DNA from: Nemophila menziesii | Lineage: Eukaryota; Streptophyta; Magnoliopsida; Boraginales; Hydrophyllaceae | DNA: 64,000 nucleotides | Assembly (NCBI GenBank): GCA_029959085.1 | Contig: JARWIR010000010.1 | Coordinates: forward strand, 11,615,001 to 11,679,000 | Reading direction: 5' to 3' | Part shown: positions 1-11,219 of the stretch, one piece after another | Layout of the letters: each line of letters starts with the position of its first letter | How positions within the stretch are numbered: the first letter of the stretch is position 1 | Program-made: the position numbers and the translations under genes | The notes under the pieces: generated by a model | What the model was told of the DNA's origin: nothing | Seen by the model: the letters and a program-made list of their open reading frames with translations, nothing else | The model's database searches: none

Positions 1-378
1 AATTTAAGAGCTATTATCTCCCTTATGAACTAGAAAGAAAAAGAAGGATTAGTGCATACTAGCAAATACCTAAGCTAGATTTCTCTCATCTTATTCATCT
101 TTTATTTATTTTATTGTCTTTTATTTTCATTAGTTTAATAATTAATTCTCCAAATCAATCTTCAATCTTTATTTTCTGTCTTTTAATTAATTATTACTAC
201 TCTGAGCTTGAATACCCATTCGTATAACACATTTAAGTCCCTGAGGAACAAATCTTACTTATTCATTAAAACTTGCATACGATATGTGATACTTGCAGTT
301 AAGTGCTTGACCTAGGGTAATTAGCGCATTATTTCCACGTTTATTTATCATATTTTTATCACATCCTAGGAGACACCA
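1..378 (+). repeat. Family-1 LTR, left copy, cut by window start
   Basis: This is the 3' part of an Athila-like long terminal repeat. It aligns along its whole length with 8308-8683, the end of the complete LTR at 7160-8683, with scattered substitutions. It ends in AGACACCA at 378, followed by the spacer AGTTTT and the primer binding site. The rest of the LTR lies outside the window. Confidence 0.88.
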
Positions 379-384
379 AGTTTT

Positions 385-402
385 TGGCGCCGCTGCCGGG
401 GA
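385..402 (+). promoter_or_regulatory. tRNA-Asp-type primer binding site, family 1
   Basis: TGGCGCCGCTGCCGGGGA begins six bases after the LTR end. A site of this form, complementary to the 3' end of plant tRNA-Asp, is known from Athila-lineage Ty3-gypsy elements. It fixes the element's orientation as plus and marks the start of the internal region. Confidence 0.85.
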
Positions 403-486
403 CTTGTGTCTCGTTAGCGTGTGGGTTATTTATTTTCAGTTATAGTAATTTTTAGGTATTTTTATTTTTTGTTTTAGTTTTAATTT

Positions 487-2707
487 TTGCAGATTTACAC
501 TTGGTTGTGTTGTTTTCGTCTATCTCAGGTTATCGAAGTGAATCTCTTGCCTCCTCTTCCTGAGCCCGAAAGAACCTTATTCAGACCTTATCATAAACAC
601 ATCCGAGAAGAGAGAGACGCAAGAAAGGAGATGGCACTAAACCAACATCGAGTAGGAGATGGTCCACCACCAGCTGGAGGCCAACAGGATCCACCCTTAG
701 GTCCTCTAGAAGGGGGTTTACCACCACCACCACCACCAGGAGGAGTTAACATGAACAATAACCGAACGGAATAGGATCTCCCTGGCTTGGAAGCACCTTT
801 TCAGGTACAACCGTTAGGTTATTGTCCTCCAGAGATCCAAAATATAAAGTTTAGACGCGATCTTGGTATGATTAATCAGTTCAAGGTTTTGGACTCTATA
901 GTGGTATGGCAACTCAAGATTCAGTTAGAGCGATTCAGAAGTTCATGCAGATTTGTGATGCCTATAATACTCCAGGCATTACATACGAGCAACAGTATTG
1001 TCATATGTTTCTGTTCTATGTAACTGGAAGTGCTAGTGAGTTGTTGGACAAACAACCACCAGATTCAATCAAGACTTGGGCTGAACTTCAAGCTCCTTTA
1101 TTTAACCGTCTTTATCCGAAGAGTATGAGATTAAAAGATCAAAGAAAGCTTGCAAGGTTTGGTCAAGAGTATGATGAGAAATTAGGAGAAGCATGGATAA
1201 GGTTTCAACAAGAGTTAGCTAGATGTCCGCTCCATGGTTACACCCCAGCTTTACAACTCGCTATATTCTATGAAGGTATCGATGCCGAAGGTACATCGAG
1301 GTTGGATAATCTTGGAAAGGGTAATTTTGTGTCGATGGATCCTAAAGAAGCAACCGAAGGCTTGGAAAACATTATCTAAACAGAAAGGAGTTGGCCTAGT
1401 TCGTGAGCTCCTATTACTAAAGCCAAAGGTACGCTCAAAGTAGATGCTGATACTACTACCTCATCTCAACTTTCATCTTTAGAAAATCAAATCAAAGAGT
1501 TGAAGCTTGAGATACAGAAGAATTTAGCCGCAGCAAATGTAGTGCAAGAAGCAAAAGGTTGTCCAAGGTGTGAGGTTACAAATCATACATGGGAAGAGTG
1601 TGAAGCAAATCCAGCATCTGTTTATTTCATATCCAATCGAGGAAATTACCAATTCGGTAATAGAAATCATCTAGGTATGCAATGCTCAAATCCACAGGGA
1701 CCGTTAATCAAGGTACTTATCAACATCGCCCCCAAAACAACTCTTACCAACAAAGAGGTCAGGTTCTGTATCAAAACAATAAAAATTATAACAAACCTGC
1801 CCCTCCACCACAACTTGAGAATGACGCATATACCGATAGTTTAGCTCAAAAAGTTTTACCACATTTTTCTCAACAAGGAGTTGTGACTCAACAGTTAACA
1901 CAGTTTATGGATTTGATGACTAAATCTTCTAATGAACGAGACGAGAAGATCAGACAACAAGAAGCTGCTATTCAAATCCTAAGTACTCAGGTAGAGAAAA
2001 TAAATAAAACTCTAGCGAATATCTATGGAAATGGAGAAGTGGAAGCTATTGAAGGAGGTGCTTCCAGAGTTGGGTTCGAAGCTTGTAAGGCTATTTGCCT
2101 TGATGCAGAAGAGAAGAAATAGGAAGTACCACATGCTGCAGAAATTGACGTGGAAGCTCCCACAATTGATATAGAACCAACCAAGTCTAGCCCCGAGGTG
2201 TCTGATTGTTCTGATGATGAGGAGTTAGTTGACAAATCCGAATTTATACAGCTTCAGAAGGATATGCAAGAAGAAATTAGATCGGTTATGAGGTTACAAG
2301 TTGAGCGAGCTAAAGAGAACGAGGAAGAAACCTTGAAGGAAGAAGTTGTTGCACCTGCTGTGCAAGAAGAGAAAGAAAAAAGTGTTGCACCTACTGTGCA
2401 AGAAAAGGTAGAAGAAGTTGTTGCACCTGCTGTGAAAGAGAAAGAGGAAGAGAAGGTAGAATCTCCACCCATTATTTTTGAAACAGTGTCACCAGCCATT
2501 CCTGATACAAATCCAAAGGTTGACACTGAGCTCAAGACATTTTTAGAGGCGTATAGTCCTGAAAATATCAACGCCCAAATGCTTGAGATTGTGAAGAAAG
2601 GGCTTACACCGGAACAAGTTTATATGAAAATCATCCCAGAAGCAAGTGTAGAAGCCAAGAAAGAGACTGTGGCTCATACTGAGAGAGTCTCAAGAATAGT
2701 AGAGTAG
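487..2707 (+). pseudogene. gag: Broken gag of family-1 Athila-like element
   Basis: Capsid/nucleocapsid polyprotein of a Ty3-gypsy element, spread over three reading frames. The N-terminal part (487 to about 884) has a proline run and a stop at 772-774. A one-base deletion near 881-885, relative to the copy at 9173, moves the Retrotrans_gag domain (PF03732-like, with motifs IQKFMQICDAYNTPGIT and RFQQELARCPLHGYTP) to another frame at about 885-1376. Stops follow at 1377-1379 and near 1416. A zinc knuckle of form C-x2-C-x4-H-x4-C (CPRC...H...C) lies at about 1560-1600. Another shift near 1680 leads to a Q/N-rich and coiled-coil stretch (1682-2122), a stop, then an acidic tail (2150-2707) with repeated VAPxVQEK-like units. 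No intact product is possible. Confidence 0.85.
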
Positions 2708-2761
2708 GAGTTACCATAAAAGCTCAATGATCCTGGAAGCTTTAATCTTCCAATTCAAATA

Positions 2762-2790
2762 AAGTGTAGAAGCCAAGAAAGAGACTGTGG
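2762..2790 (+). repeat. 29-bp duplicated segment inside protease start
   Basis: Bases 2762-2790 repeat 2644-2672 exactly. In the family-2 homologue this place holds normal protease sequence just before the MCDLGAS motif. The copy therefore looks like filler inserted at a repaired break, and it destroys the reading frame into the protease. Confidence 0.8.
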
Positions 2791-2799
2791 TTCAAAGCT

Positions 2800-3450
2800 A
2801 TGTGTGATGTGGGTTTAGCGGTGAATCTTATGCCAAAGTCCGTGTTCAAGAGACTTGGACATCAGAAATCAGAGAAAGCTCCAGTGAAGTTGCAGTTTGG
2901 TGATAATTCAGTTACCAAAACATGGGGAACAGTGGAGGACGTTCTAGTCCGATCAGGTAATATCACAATCCCTCCTAATTTTGTTATACTTGAATTCGAT
3001 GCAGATAAGCAGGTTCCAATCATACTTGGAAGGCCTTTCATGGGTACAAGTCAGAGCATAATCAACTTCCGAAAGGGGACAATTACCCTCCATGCTAAAA
3101 ATATATCCGAGACAATCTATGTCTGGGGTAAGAAACCAAGGAAGATAGACCCCATCGTTTCTGTCATCCACAAGCTTTCACATCGTAAAGATCCTAAAGA
3201 AGTCCACTCAAAACCTGTGGATACTGAGCCAAACGTTGAGTTTGGGGTCGGCCATGAAGTTTTATGGAAAACCCTCAAACCAGAGAATAGGCCAGGCAGT
3301 TTCAGAGACTCGTGGATGGGACCTTTCAGCGTCACACAAGTTGTTTCAGCTAAGGTGATAGAAATCAGGCCTAAAAAGGGCCTTAAACGAAGGTTAGTAC
3401 CTTTTAATAGCCTTACTCGTTGCTGGGGAGGCTATATTCGCAAATCTTGA
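2800..3450 (+). pseudogene. Family-1 aspartic protease fused to GPY/F-like module
   Basis: Open stretch of 216 codons. The N-terminal half matches an Athila-type retropepsin: MCDVGLAVNLMPKSVF stands where family 2 has CDLGASVNIMPKSVF, and an IILGRPFM motif follows about 70 residues later. The catalytic Asp codon (2806-2808) is kept, but the DLGAS triad context is changed to DVGLA. The C-terminal part (about 3235-3450) reads FGVGHEVLW, then SWMGPFSVTQ and CWGGY, like the GPY/F module that normally ends an integrase. Reverse transcriptase, RNase H and the integrase core are absent between the two parts. The upstream frame is lost at the 29-bp duplication. The retropepsin call is firm; the GPY/F call rests on motif similarity. 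Confidence 0.75.
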
Positions 3451-3496
3451 TAGAGGTTACGCGTCTAACTTTGAAGGACGTAAAATAAAAGTGTTG

Positions 3497-3514
3497 TTCG
3501 GGAGACAACCCGAA
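3497..3514 (+). other. Post-ORF hairpin with AGACAA loop, family 1
   Basis: TTCGGG-AGACAA-CCCGAA forms a perfect 6-bp stem with a 6-nt loop, about 47 nt after the stop codon. Counterparts in families 2 and 3 keep the loop but change the stem bases in matching pairs (see findings). Confidence 0.75.
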
Positions 3515-3670
3515 GTTTATTTTATGTTTTTAAGTTTTTAATTTATGTTTAGTTTAGTTGTTTTTAGTTGATGTTGCATATTTGAGAAAGGTATTAGTAT
3601 TTCTGATGTTTAGGTATCCGAGAAATCGAGCTAGGGAAGAAGAAAGAATTTTCTAAGAAAAATCTGACCT

Positions 3671-3942
3671 GTCTGCCGGCTAGTCGGTCACACGACCGGT
3701 ATGCCGGTGGGTCAGAAAGGGTGACACGGTTTTCGGGGACGGTCCAAGACAGTTTGGTGCAAAATCGAAAATAGCTGCACCGGTATGCCGGCTGAATCCA
3801 CTGGTATACCGCCCAGAGAAAACCGTGACACGGTTTTTAGTCACGGTCAAGGTCAGAATGGAGCACGAAGGAAAACTGTGGTCGCGACTTGTCGACACGG
3901 TAGCATGACATCAGCACCGGTATACCCGGCCACTGCCGCTGA
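3671..3942 (+). other. GC-rich palindromic island, family 1
   Basis: A GC-rich block stands out in an AT-rich element. It contains several short palindromes and inverted motifs such as GCCGGC, ACCGGT and CCGGTATGCCGG, and repeats of GTGACACGGTTTT. It lies between the protease ORF and ORF2, as do similar but not homologous blocks in families 2 and 3. No coding frame is evident. Confidence 0.6.
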
Positions 3943-3967
3943 AGAAAGGGAAAATTCGTTTTGAAGC

Positions 3968-4368
3968 TATAAAAGAAGAGGAAGGCTATTTTATTCTGAA
4001 TATTTTAATCCCCAAGTATCTTCTTCTTCTCCAAACCACTCCCTACTCCATTAAAGCTCTCCTAGACATCAAAACACTACCCAATCACCATAAAAATACA
4101 TCAAAACCTTTCCTTACATCAATACAAAGAAGATACATCATTTAAATTCATACCATACCACTTCAAATCAAATAATCAAATCCCAAAATTGAAGAATTCC
4201 ATCACAACAAATTCTTAAATCCATACCAATTGAAGACAAATTGATCATACCCATATAGAGAATCATCTTCAAAACACCTTTCCTAACCCAAATAAAGCTT
4301 TTGCAACCACTAATCAAGAGTTTCATATTTCACGGGTAGTAAAAGCTTTGAGTTGAGGGTCAATTGAG
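3968..4368 (+). promoter_or_regulatory. Candidate internal promoter and C/A-rich leader before ORF2
   Basis: TATAAAA at 3968-3974 is followed by about 370 nt that is rich in C and A, poor in G and without a long frame, like a plant 5' leader, up to the ATG of ORF2 at 4369. Family 2 keeps the leader but has only a weak TATA. The promoter role is inferred from composition and position. Confidence 0.4.
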
Positions 4369-5576
4369 ATGACTAGAAGAACAGAAAAGTTAGCAACTAG
4401 TGGGGAGATTAAGAAGAGCATGGTATTGGGTCCTAAATAAAAATTGATTGAGAAGGGTTCAACTTCTAATTCAAAGGGCAAACGATTTAAGAGAAAAAGG
4501 GGTAAGAATGTTGTGTTTAATTCTTATGGCAAAAAGCTTCGACCATATGTGAAGAAGAAGATAACACAACCTCTTATGATCGAGAATCTGAAACCCAAGG
4601 ATAAAGATGAAGCTTCAAAGGCCTTGTTAGCTTCTGCAAAGAAACATTTAGATGAACTTCCCTTTGCTCATGAGAGAGTATTCAAAGAAATTGTTGGTGA
4701 GGGAAAATACAAGAGATTCTTGGAGATTGGTGTTGAATTGGGTTTGTTTACATTTATGGTAAGGCGTTCAAATTTTTGTGAAACGTTATTATCCGAATTC
4801 TATTTAGGCCTCTTTAGCCGAGATAGTCAAGGTTGTGTTCCAGTTAGAGGAATGTTATTTCCTTTCACAGTTGAAGAGATTAGAAGCCACTTCGAGTTTA
4901 AGAAATTGATTGGATCATGTAAGTATAGATAAGCGGTGAAAAGATCAAGACTTTTGATTGGGATCTACTTAATGAGCATGTATTGGACAAGGAAAAAGTG
5001 AAATCACATGAAGGAGAAGTAAAGGCACCTTGGCCTTACAGATTTCTTCAAGCAAATGCGAGAATTTGGCACCAATTCCTTTCAGCTAGTGTATTTGGAA
5101 ACACGAGAAATTCGGAGGTTAGTAAGAAGAACGCTATACTTATGAATTGTATTTTGAGAGGTGAAGAAGTAGATGTGGTACAATTGATATTTGAGGAGGT
5201 GATGCGATTTTCGGTCTCTCCTACTTCGTTATTTAGTATGAAATATCCTGCGATGATCACGGGTCTTGTGCGAAAAGCGAATGTGATTTTGGGTGAAGAA
5301 GAGAAACTTGAATATAAGATGAATGAGATTGACAATACTTGGATTACAAAAGTGTTGAAAGGAGCTGGAATTACGCAACTATCAAAAGAGGAGAAAGATA
5401 GTATTTGGCAAGTAAAGATGGAGGAGCGATTAAACAAGATCGAAGCAGCTCAATCTACCTTGGCCAATGATGTGGCGCAAATCAAAGAAAATCAGGTGCT
5501 CTTCATGAACTTCCTTGAGCTATTAAAGAATGATCCAGTATGTTCCACCTTGGATGTCAATAATGCGAGGCAATAA
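4369..5576 (+). pseudogene. ORF2, putative plant transposon protein (PF20167-like), broken
   Basis: Second ORF of the family-1 element. ATG at 4369 opens a frame that meets TAA at 4438-4440, continues to 4932, then shifts frame to 4983-5576. Residues around FCETLLSEFYLGLF, VPVRGMLFPFTVEEI and later WPYRFLQANARIWHQFL, AILMNCILRGEEVDV and PAMITGLVRKANV match the pattern of the domain called putative plant transposon protein. That domain is found in Athila-like elements, in the position where others carry an env-like ORF. The N-terminus is very basic (SKGKRFKRKRGK) and could bind nucleic acid. The C-terminus (about 5415-5560) looks like a coiled coil. Function is unknown; it is not an env glycoprotein, since I see no signal peptide or membrane segment. 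Confidence 0.7.
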
Positions 5577-7146
5577 GCCTCGAGAGTATTTTTTCTTTTT
5601 TCCTTACCATTTCTGTAAATATGTTATCTGCTAATTTTAATTTCTTTTTAGAGTCTTTTTCGAGTCGTGGGGACACGTCTCATTTTTTAGTTGGGGGTGT
5701 GGGGATTCATTGTCTCTCATCCCCATTTTTCTGTGATTTTTATGTTTTTAGGTCGAAATTAAAATTTTTGATACATGGGAATTAGATGTAGAATGTGTTT
5801 AATAGCTTGAAAGCATAAGCTTAGGCGGTTAATGATAGAAAGTAGTATGTTTGTGAGCTGCTTTACTTTGTATGCTTTGAGTATTTGCAGGAAACACATG
5901 AGTAAAGAAAAGATTAGTTAGCAATGCGATAGAAATATTTTTGATCTCAGGGATCCATGAGTGGTGTGTAGGCCGTGAGATCCAAGCTAGTTAACAAACC
6001 CATTTAATGAACGTGGTAAAGGTAAGAATATGACGAAATTGCATAGTTTAGAAAGTGATTAAGGCGGTACTTTCATAAGCCCCTTGTTGCCTTTTATCTT
6101 GATATCCCGTTATTATATTTGTATATCCTTCTTAGCCCCTTCTAGCCTTTCTAAAGCCTTTTCATTTAGCCACATTATAAGCCATATCCCTTTAGATTTT
6201 AGGACTTTTCCATATGACCCGCACTCGAATCGCGATGCATAGACAATTGTTTTAGAGCTTGAGTTTAGGGTGGTGGGTCCACCATTATGGGAAATATTAA
6301 TGGGTTGGGATTTTTGAGCTTATTAATTGTGCTCTGTTCTTAATTTTATGATGATTCACAAGTAATTATATTGTAACCCTTTGCCGGGGTAATAGTGAAT
6401 GAAAAAGAAGCTACGAGCTAAATTTGCCAAAAAGGGCATAAAAATAAAAAAATATATATATATTTGAGAAAAATAGTGTGATATCCCGAACATCAAAAAA
6501 GAGTGTCATAGCTATACAAAAGGAAATAATTGAAAAAATATATATTCGGACCATCAAATTGGAATTTTAGGTGTACATCATCATTATGCTTTAAATTGGG
6601 TTATTGGGGATGCTAATTTTGCATCAAGAATTCATTGGGTTGAGTGAGAAACGTTTTATGAGAGTAACTCAAACTCTAGGGAGATTTGTTGATGGCTAGT
6701 GAGGAGAGAGCCAAAAGCTCACTCTAAATTATCCAAATATACTATCATATCGTCCCCAAGCAAACATTACAACCTTAAAGACCTTTTGATTCTTCGCTAT
6801 GCAATCTAGAAGTAATTGAGCCGTTAGAGAGTAGTTAATTGGATCATTGGAGACTAGTGAAGTTCGATGAACAATCTATAGCCTCCTTGGTGAACTGAGT
6901 AAAGTCTCAATCCTTCTTACATTGCGAAGCTAATCTAATCTTGAATTCAACCGTGTTGTCTGTAGATATGACAAGTATGCAGGTATGTAGTTTGTAAATA
7001 TATGGCATGAAATTTTCTGAGTAATTGCTTTGAGTCTATTTTGCATATTCTGCTATTTCTTTCACATTGTGCTTAATTGACCTAGGTGTGTATTTAGAGA
7101 CTTCCCTTTGTTCTTTATCTTTATTGTATCGGGATAATACAAATTT
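5577..7146 (+). other. Family-1 3' noncoding region
   Basis: No coding frame is seen. It holds blocks conserved in families 2 and 3: a PPT-like TAGTTGGGGGTGTGGGG near 5688, an inverted repeat GATCTCA/TGAGATC (5943-5982), GTGGTGGGTCCACCAT near 6270, and CCCTTTGCCGGGG near 6378. A short (AT)n run lies near 6450. Confidence 0.75.
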
Positions 7147-7159
7147 GAGTTGGGGGTCT
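7147..7159 (+). promoter_or_regulatory. Polypurine tract, family 1
   Basis: GAGTTGGGGGTCT abuts the TG start of the right LTR. It is the expected primer for plus-strand DNA synthesis and is shared with families 2 and 3. Confidence 0.8.
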
Positions 7160-8683
7160 TGATGTCTTTCTATTTGTGATGAATTAATCCTAACTAGAGA
7201 AATCATTTTTAGTGTTTTAGGAAGTCATGTAGTCGATTTTAGGCTTAAAATGTTCACTTTCCTATTTCTAGTCTTGATTTAGTATTTTATGATTTTTAAA
7301 GCATATATGGTTTAATTATTTATTTAATGTGAAGCTTTAGAAATAAAAGACCAAGTCAATTATAGAAGGAAAGGGAAAAGGATTTACATGGAAACAAGAA
7401 GATAAAGGAAATAATTATCAAGAAAAGGAAATGATAAAGCTGCCAAATATATATCCAATTTCAGCCACGTTCAAAGAAGAGGTCATAACTTTTGATTGGA
7501 AATGAATTTGTGAGAATGGTCTGCAACCAATGGATAGAGTTTTCCGAGACAAACGGTTTGCATATAAAGAACGCGTCAAACATATAAGTATTGAAAGCGA
7601 TATGGCCAAATCAAGATAGCAGCAGAATCCTACCTTATCTATAATTGGGCCTACGAATTGAAGAGTTGTTTTCTTTCCTTCCACTCCAAGTCCAAACGAA
7701 TAAGGGCTTCCTAGCACCTATAAATACACCCTTATACCTTATGTAATTCATCTTTGCCTCACATAATTAAATTAGTCTTAAGGTTTATTATTGTAGAGTT
7801 TTGTAGAGAGCAAGATGAAAGTTATGTATGAAATTCTTAGTTTATTTCCTTCAGGATTGAACTAATTTTCCCATAGTTTGGGTTTTAGATTATGTATAAG
7901 CAATGAGTTATATTTTTTTTCTAATCTAAGTTTCTTTGGGAACTATATGATTTAATCTGATATTAGCTGCTTACCACTATATTTGTTTATGTGTTTAGAT
8001 TTATTACCTGACCTAAAACTGATCACTTTAAGCTTTCATAATAGTAGTTAGATGTTCACCTCAACTGGTGTCTAATTATTGAAACACCACATAACGTCTA
8101 GTGTCCGATATTGGTCTTGACAACACCGATTCTAACTAGATAGTCATTAGGGTTTGGTTTAACCACCATATCATCAATTAGGAAAAGTATGCTTAGGGAC
8201 CTTAGTAGCATTTAATCTCCCTATTTGATACTACCTAGTGATTGTGTCGTAGCCCCCCTAGTCGCTCTCAAGTTCTAGGGTATGGGAATTTAGAATCCTG
8301 ACTAAGTAATTTAAGAGCTATTATCTCCGTTATGAACTAGAAAGACATAGAAGGATTAGTGCATACTAGCAAATACCTAAGCTATAATTCTCTCATATTA
8401 TTCATCTTTTATTTGTTTTAGTGTCTTTTATTTTCATTAGTTTAATAATTAATTCTCCAAATCAATCTTCCATCTTTATTTTCTGTTTTAATTAATTATT
8501 ACTACTCCGAGCTTGAATACCCATTCGTATAACGCATTTAATTCCCTGAGGAACGAATCTTACTTATTCATTAAAACTTGCATACGTTCTGTAATACTTG
8601 TAGTTCAGTGCTTGACCTAGGGTAATTAGTGCATTATTTCCGCGTTTATTTATAATATTTTTATCACACCTTAGGCGACACCA
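7160..8683 (+). repeat. Family-1 LTR, complete copy (1524 bp)
   Basis: Starts TGATGTCT after the PPT and ends GACACCA before a second primer site, so the boundaries are clear. A TATAAATA box lies at 7719-7726. The first 46 nt form an imperfect inverted repeat (TGATGTCT to AGAGAAATCA) seen in better condition in the other families. This LTR ends one internal region and begins another, so it is the shared middle LTR of a tandem array. Confidence 0.88.
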
Positions 8684-8689
8684 AGTTTT

Positions 8690-8707
8690 TGGCGCTGCTG
8701 TTGGGGA
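8690..8707 (+). promoter_or_regulatory. Decayed primer binding site, second family-1 unit
   Basis: TGGCGCTGCTGTTGGGGA differs from the site at 385 by three C-to-T changes, as expected from deamination of methylated cytosines in a silenced element. Confidence 0.75.
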
Positions 8708-8796
8708 CTTGTGTCTCGTTTGCGTGTGGGTTATTTATTTTCAGTTATAGTAAGTTTTAGTTATTTTTATTTTTCATTTTAGTTTTTATTTTTCCA

Positions 8797-9562
8797 GATT
8801 TACACTTCGTTGTGTTATTTTTGTCTATCTCATGTTATCGAAGTGAATCTCTTGCCTCCTCTTCCGGAGCCCGAAAGAACCTTATTCAGACCTTATCATA
8901 AACGCATACGAGAAGAGAGAGCCGCAAGAAAGGAGATGGCACTAAACCAACAACGAGTAGGAGATGGTCCACCACCAGCTTGAGGCCAACAGGATCCACC
9001 CTTAGGTCCTCTATAAGGGGGTTTACAACCACCACCATCACCAGGATGAGTTAACATGAACAATAACTGAATTGAACATGATCTCCCTAGCTTGGGAGCA
9101 CCTTTTCATGTACAACCGTTAGGTTATCGTCCTCCATAGATCCAAAATATAAAGTTTAGACCCGATCCGGGTATGATTAACCAGTTTCAAGGTTTTGGAC
9201 TTTATAATGGTGTGGCAACTCAAGATTCAGTTAGAGCGATTCAGAAATTCATGCAGATTTGTGATGCCTATAATACTCCAGGCATTACACGCGAGCAACT
9301 GTATTGTCATATGTTTCCGTTCTATCTAACTGGAAGTGCTAGTGAGTGGTTGGACAGACAACCACAAGATTCAATCAAGACTTTGGATGAACTTCAAGCT
9401 GCTTTCTTTAACTGTTTATATACAAAGAGTATGAGATTAAAATATCAAAGCAAGCTTGCAAGGTTTGGTCAAGAGTATGATGAGAAGTTAGGAGAAGCAT
9501 GGACAAGGTTTCAACAAGAGTTAGCTAGATGTCTGCTCCATGGTTACACCCCAACTTTCCAA
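8797..9562 (+). pseudogene. gag: Truncated gag of second family-1 unit
   Basis: Homologous to 487-1260. The leader part has stops, for example TGA at 8981-8983 and TAA near 9016. The Retrotrans_gag domain, from 9173, is still open and reads IQKFMQICDAYNTPGIT, WLDRQPQDSIKT and RFQQELARCLLHGYTP. Homology to gag ends abruptly near 9562, where L1 sequence begins. The frame runs on without a stop into the L1 endonuclease-like segment, making a chance chimeric ORF (9173-9766). All downstream retrotransposon sequence is missing. Confidence 0.8.
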
Positions 9563-10600
9563 TTGTGGAACTATCAAGAGGTTCATTTACATTTGACAAG
9601 CAAGGTGTTTAAGTCATTGATAACCAATCATATGACATGTTTGATTCATCTTTTTAAAACTATGTTAAGTATCCAAAATTCAGATAATATTGTTAGAAAA
9701 CTTAAATATAATAATATTTTTGTCAAAGACCCTGAGGGTAGCATTCCTAAATCATGGCAATGTTAGTCATGTCCCAAAGCACTATTAGTATTAGTAATAT
9801 TAATGTGTGTAAGTACTATGAGATGAGTTTACTGATAATGCTTCTATTCGTTATATCATTTTCATCCATGCTTCGACAAACTATAAAGAACATGCTAAAA
9901 ATGACTTAGCTAATTAGAATAACAATTTTTGTGACTTAGAATATTATTGGAGATTTTACAGGTATAACAAGATCATGTGATAAGACGAACATCACGCTCG
10001 TTGCTAATGGATAATATCAAGAAAGTATCATAAACTATAGAACCATTTCTTGTGCGAACTTTTATTACAAAGTTATTTATTTAATTATGGCAGAAATACT
10101 TGAAATAGTTCTAAATGAAATTATTTTTGCTACATAATTATATTTCTAAAATGTAGGGTTATTTATGATAGTATCATCTTTTCTCATCAAGTATCCTTCT
10201 TCTTTCAGACAAATCGTATGTACATCAAGCACTATGTCGCTGTCAAGTTGGATATGGAAAAAGTATATGAGAAAGTTAGATGGAACTTTCTGGAGATGGG
10301 CCTTCGTAAATTGGGATTTGAGAGATTTAGATTGGGTAAATTATAAAGTGTGTTACATTGTTTCGTTGCCAACTCACCTTTAACAATGAGTAATTAAGTG
10401 AGATCACTCGTCTTGATGGTATTAAGTAGGGTGACCCCATCTCCCCCTTCTATTCTTTGCTTCATTACAGAAGGAGATATTAAAGATATAAAACACATTT
10501 TGTGTGCTTGCATATGGAAGGGGACAAACAACTACACTATTGGGACAAGAGATGCATGGTCAAAAGTGTACAAGCCATATTATTGGTATATATACGCCTT
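9563..10600 (+). mobile_element. L1-type LINE remnant with internal deletions
   Basis: Degenerate non-LTR retrotransposon in plus orientation. 9571-9765 resembles the start of a plant L1 endonuclease (LITNHMTCLIHLF, IQNSDNIVRKLK) and has a close paralogue at 56560-56755. The next recognisable piece, about 10228-10345, is reverse transcriptase palm sequence in a frame different from the longest ORF: AVKLDMEKVYEKVRWNFLE. About 10425-10470 holds GDPISPFYSLL, matching the QGDPLSPYLF motif. About 10510-10590 reads WKGTNNYTIGTRDAWSKVYK, like the FLWSG...W.KVC.PK region. The spacing is far too short for a full L1, so large internal deletions have occurred. No poly-A tail was identified. Confidence 0.75.
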
Positions 10601-11219
10601 CTAGTTTATTTTTATTTAACAAATACTTATGATTAAATTTTTAATTAGATGTTTATTCTTTCTCATATTTCATCCCAATGCTTGTGAAAATATATATTTT
10701 ACATGTTCACTTTTAAACTTCTTAGCCCTCAATTTATCCTTTACTTTTTGAAGTCATATATTCAGATGTGTTGAATATTGGTTCTTGAGCTCGACTACAT
10801 TATTGTTCAAAAATTCATTATAAATACTTTCCATTGATGTAGCTTTCTATTTCGAAGTATCGAACATAAAAACTTTTTAAATATTTGAGAATTATTTATA
10901 TTCATTAAATCATGCCATAAATTTGATACGTTGAAAAATAGGTTTTCCTTTGAACTAAATTCTTTCTTAATATATAATTTCCAACAAATTTTATGTTTTA
11001 TGCTTTTCCATTTAAGAATCACAACTATTTCCAAAATTCTTTTTGTGAAAGTATTTCTAAGAGTTAAAATTCATTATTTTGCAAAAAACCAAAGCGTTAT
11101 TTAACAACTTCGCACATCCTAATTCGAAGATGTCAATCCAAAACAGGTTCTTGTTTTGAGAAAGAAAATAGTTTGATGTTTTGTTGAAGATGAAATCGTA
11201 TAAAATCTTTCAGATATTT
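10601..11219. other. AT-rich sequence without recognisable gene
   Basis: Between the L1 remnant and the copia LTR. Short frames only, no family motif seen. It may be the decayed L1 3' end. Confidence 0.5.

Noticed and set aside
385..402. Possible tRNA gene sequence
   Set aside because: Only the 18 nt complementary to a tRNA 3' end are present, next to an LTR, so it is a primer binding site.
4369..5576. ORF2 as an env-like glycoprotein
   Set aside because: Its position is that of the env-like ORF in Athila elements, but I see no signal peptide, membrane segment or glycoprotein features. The motifs fit PF20167 better.
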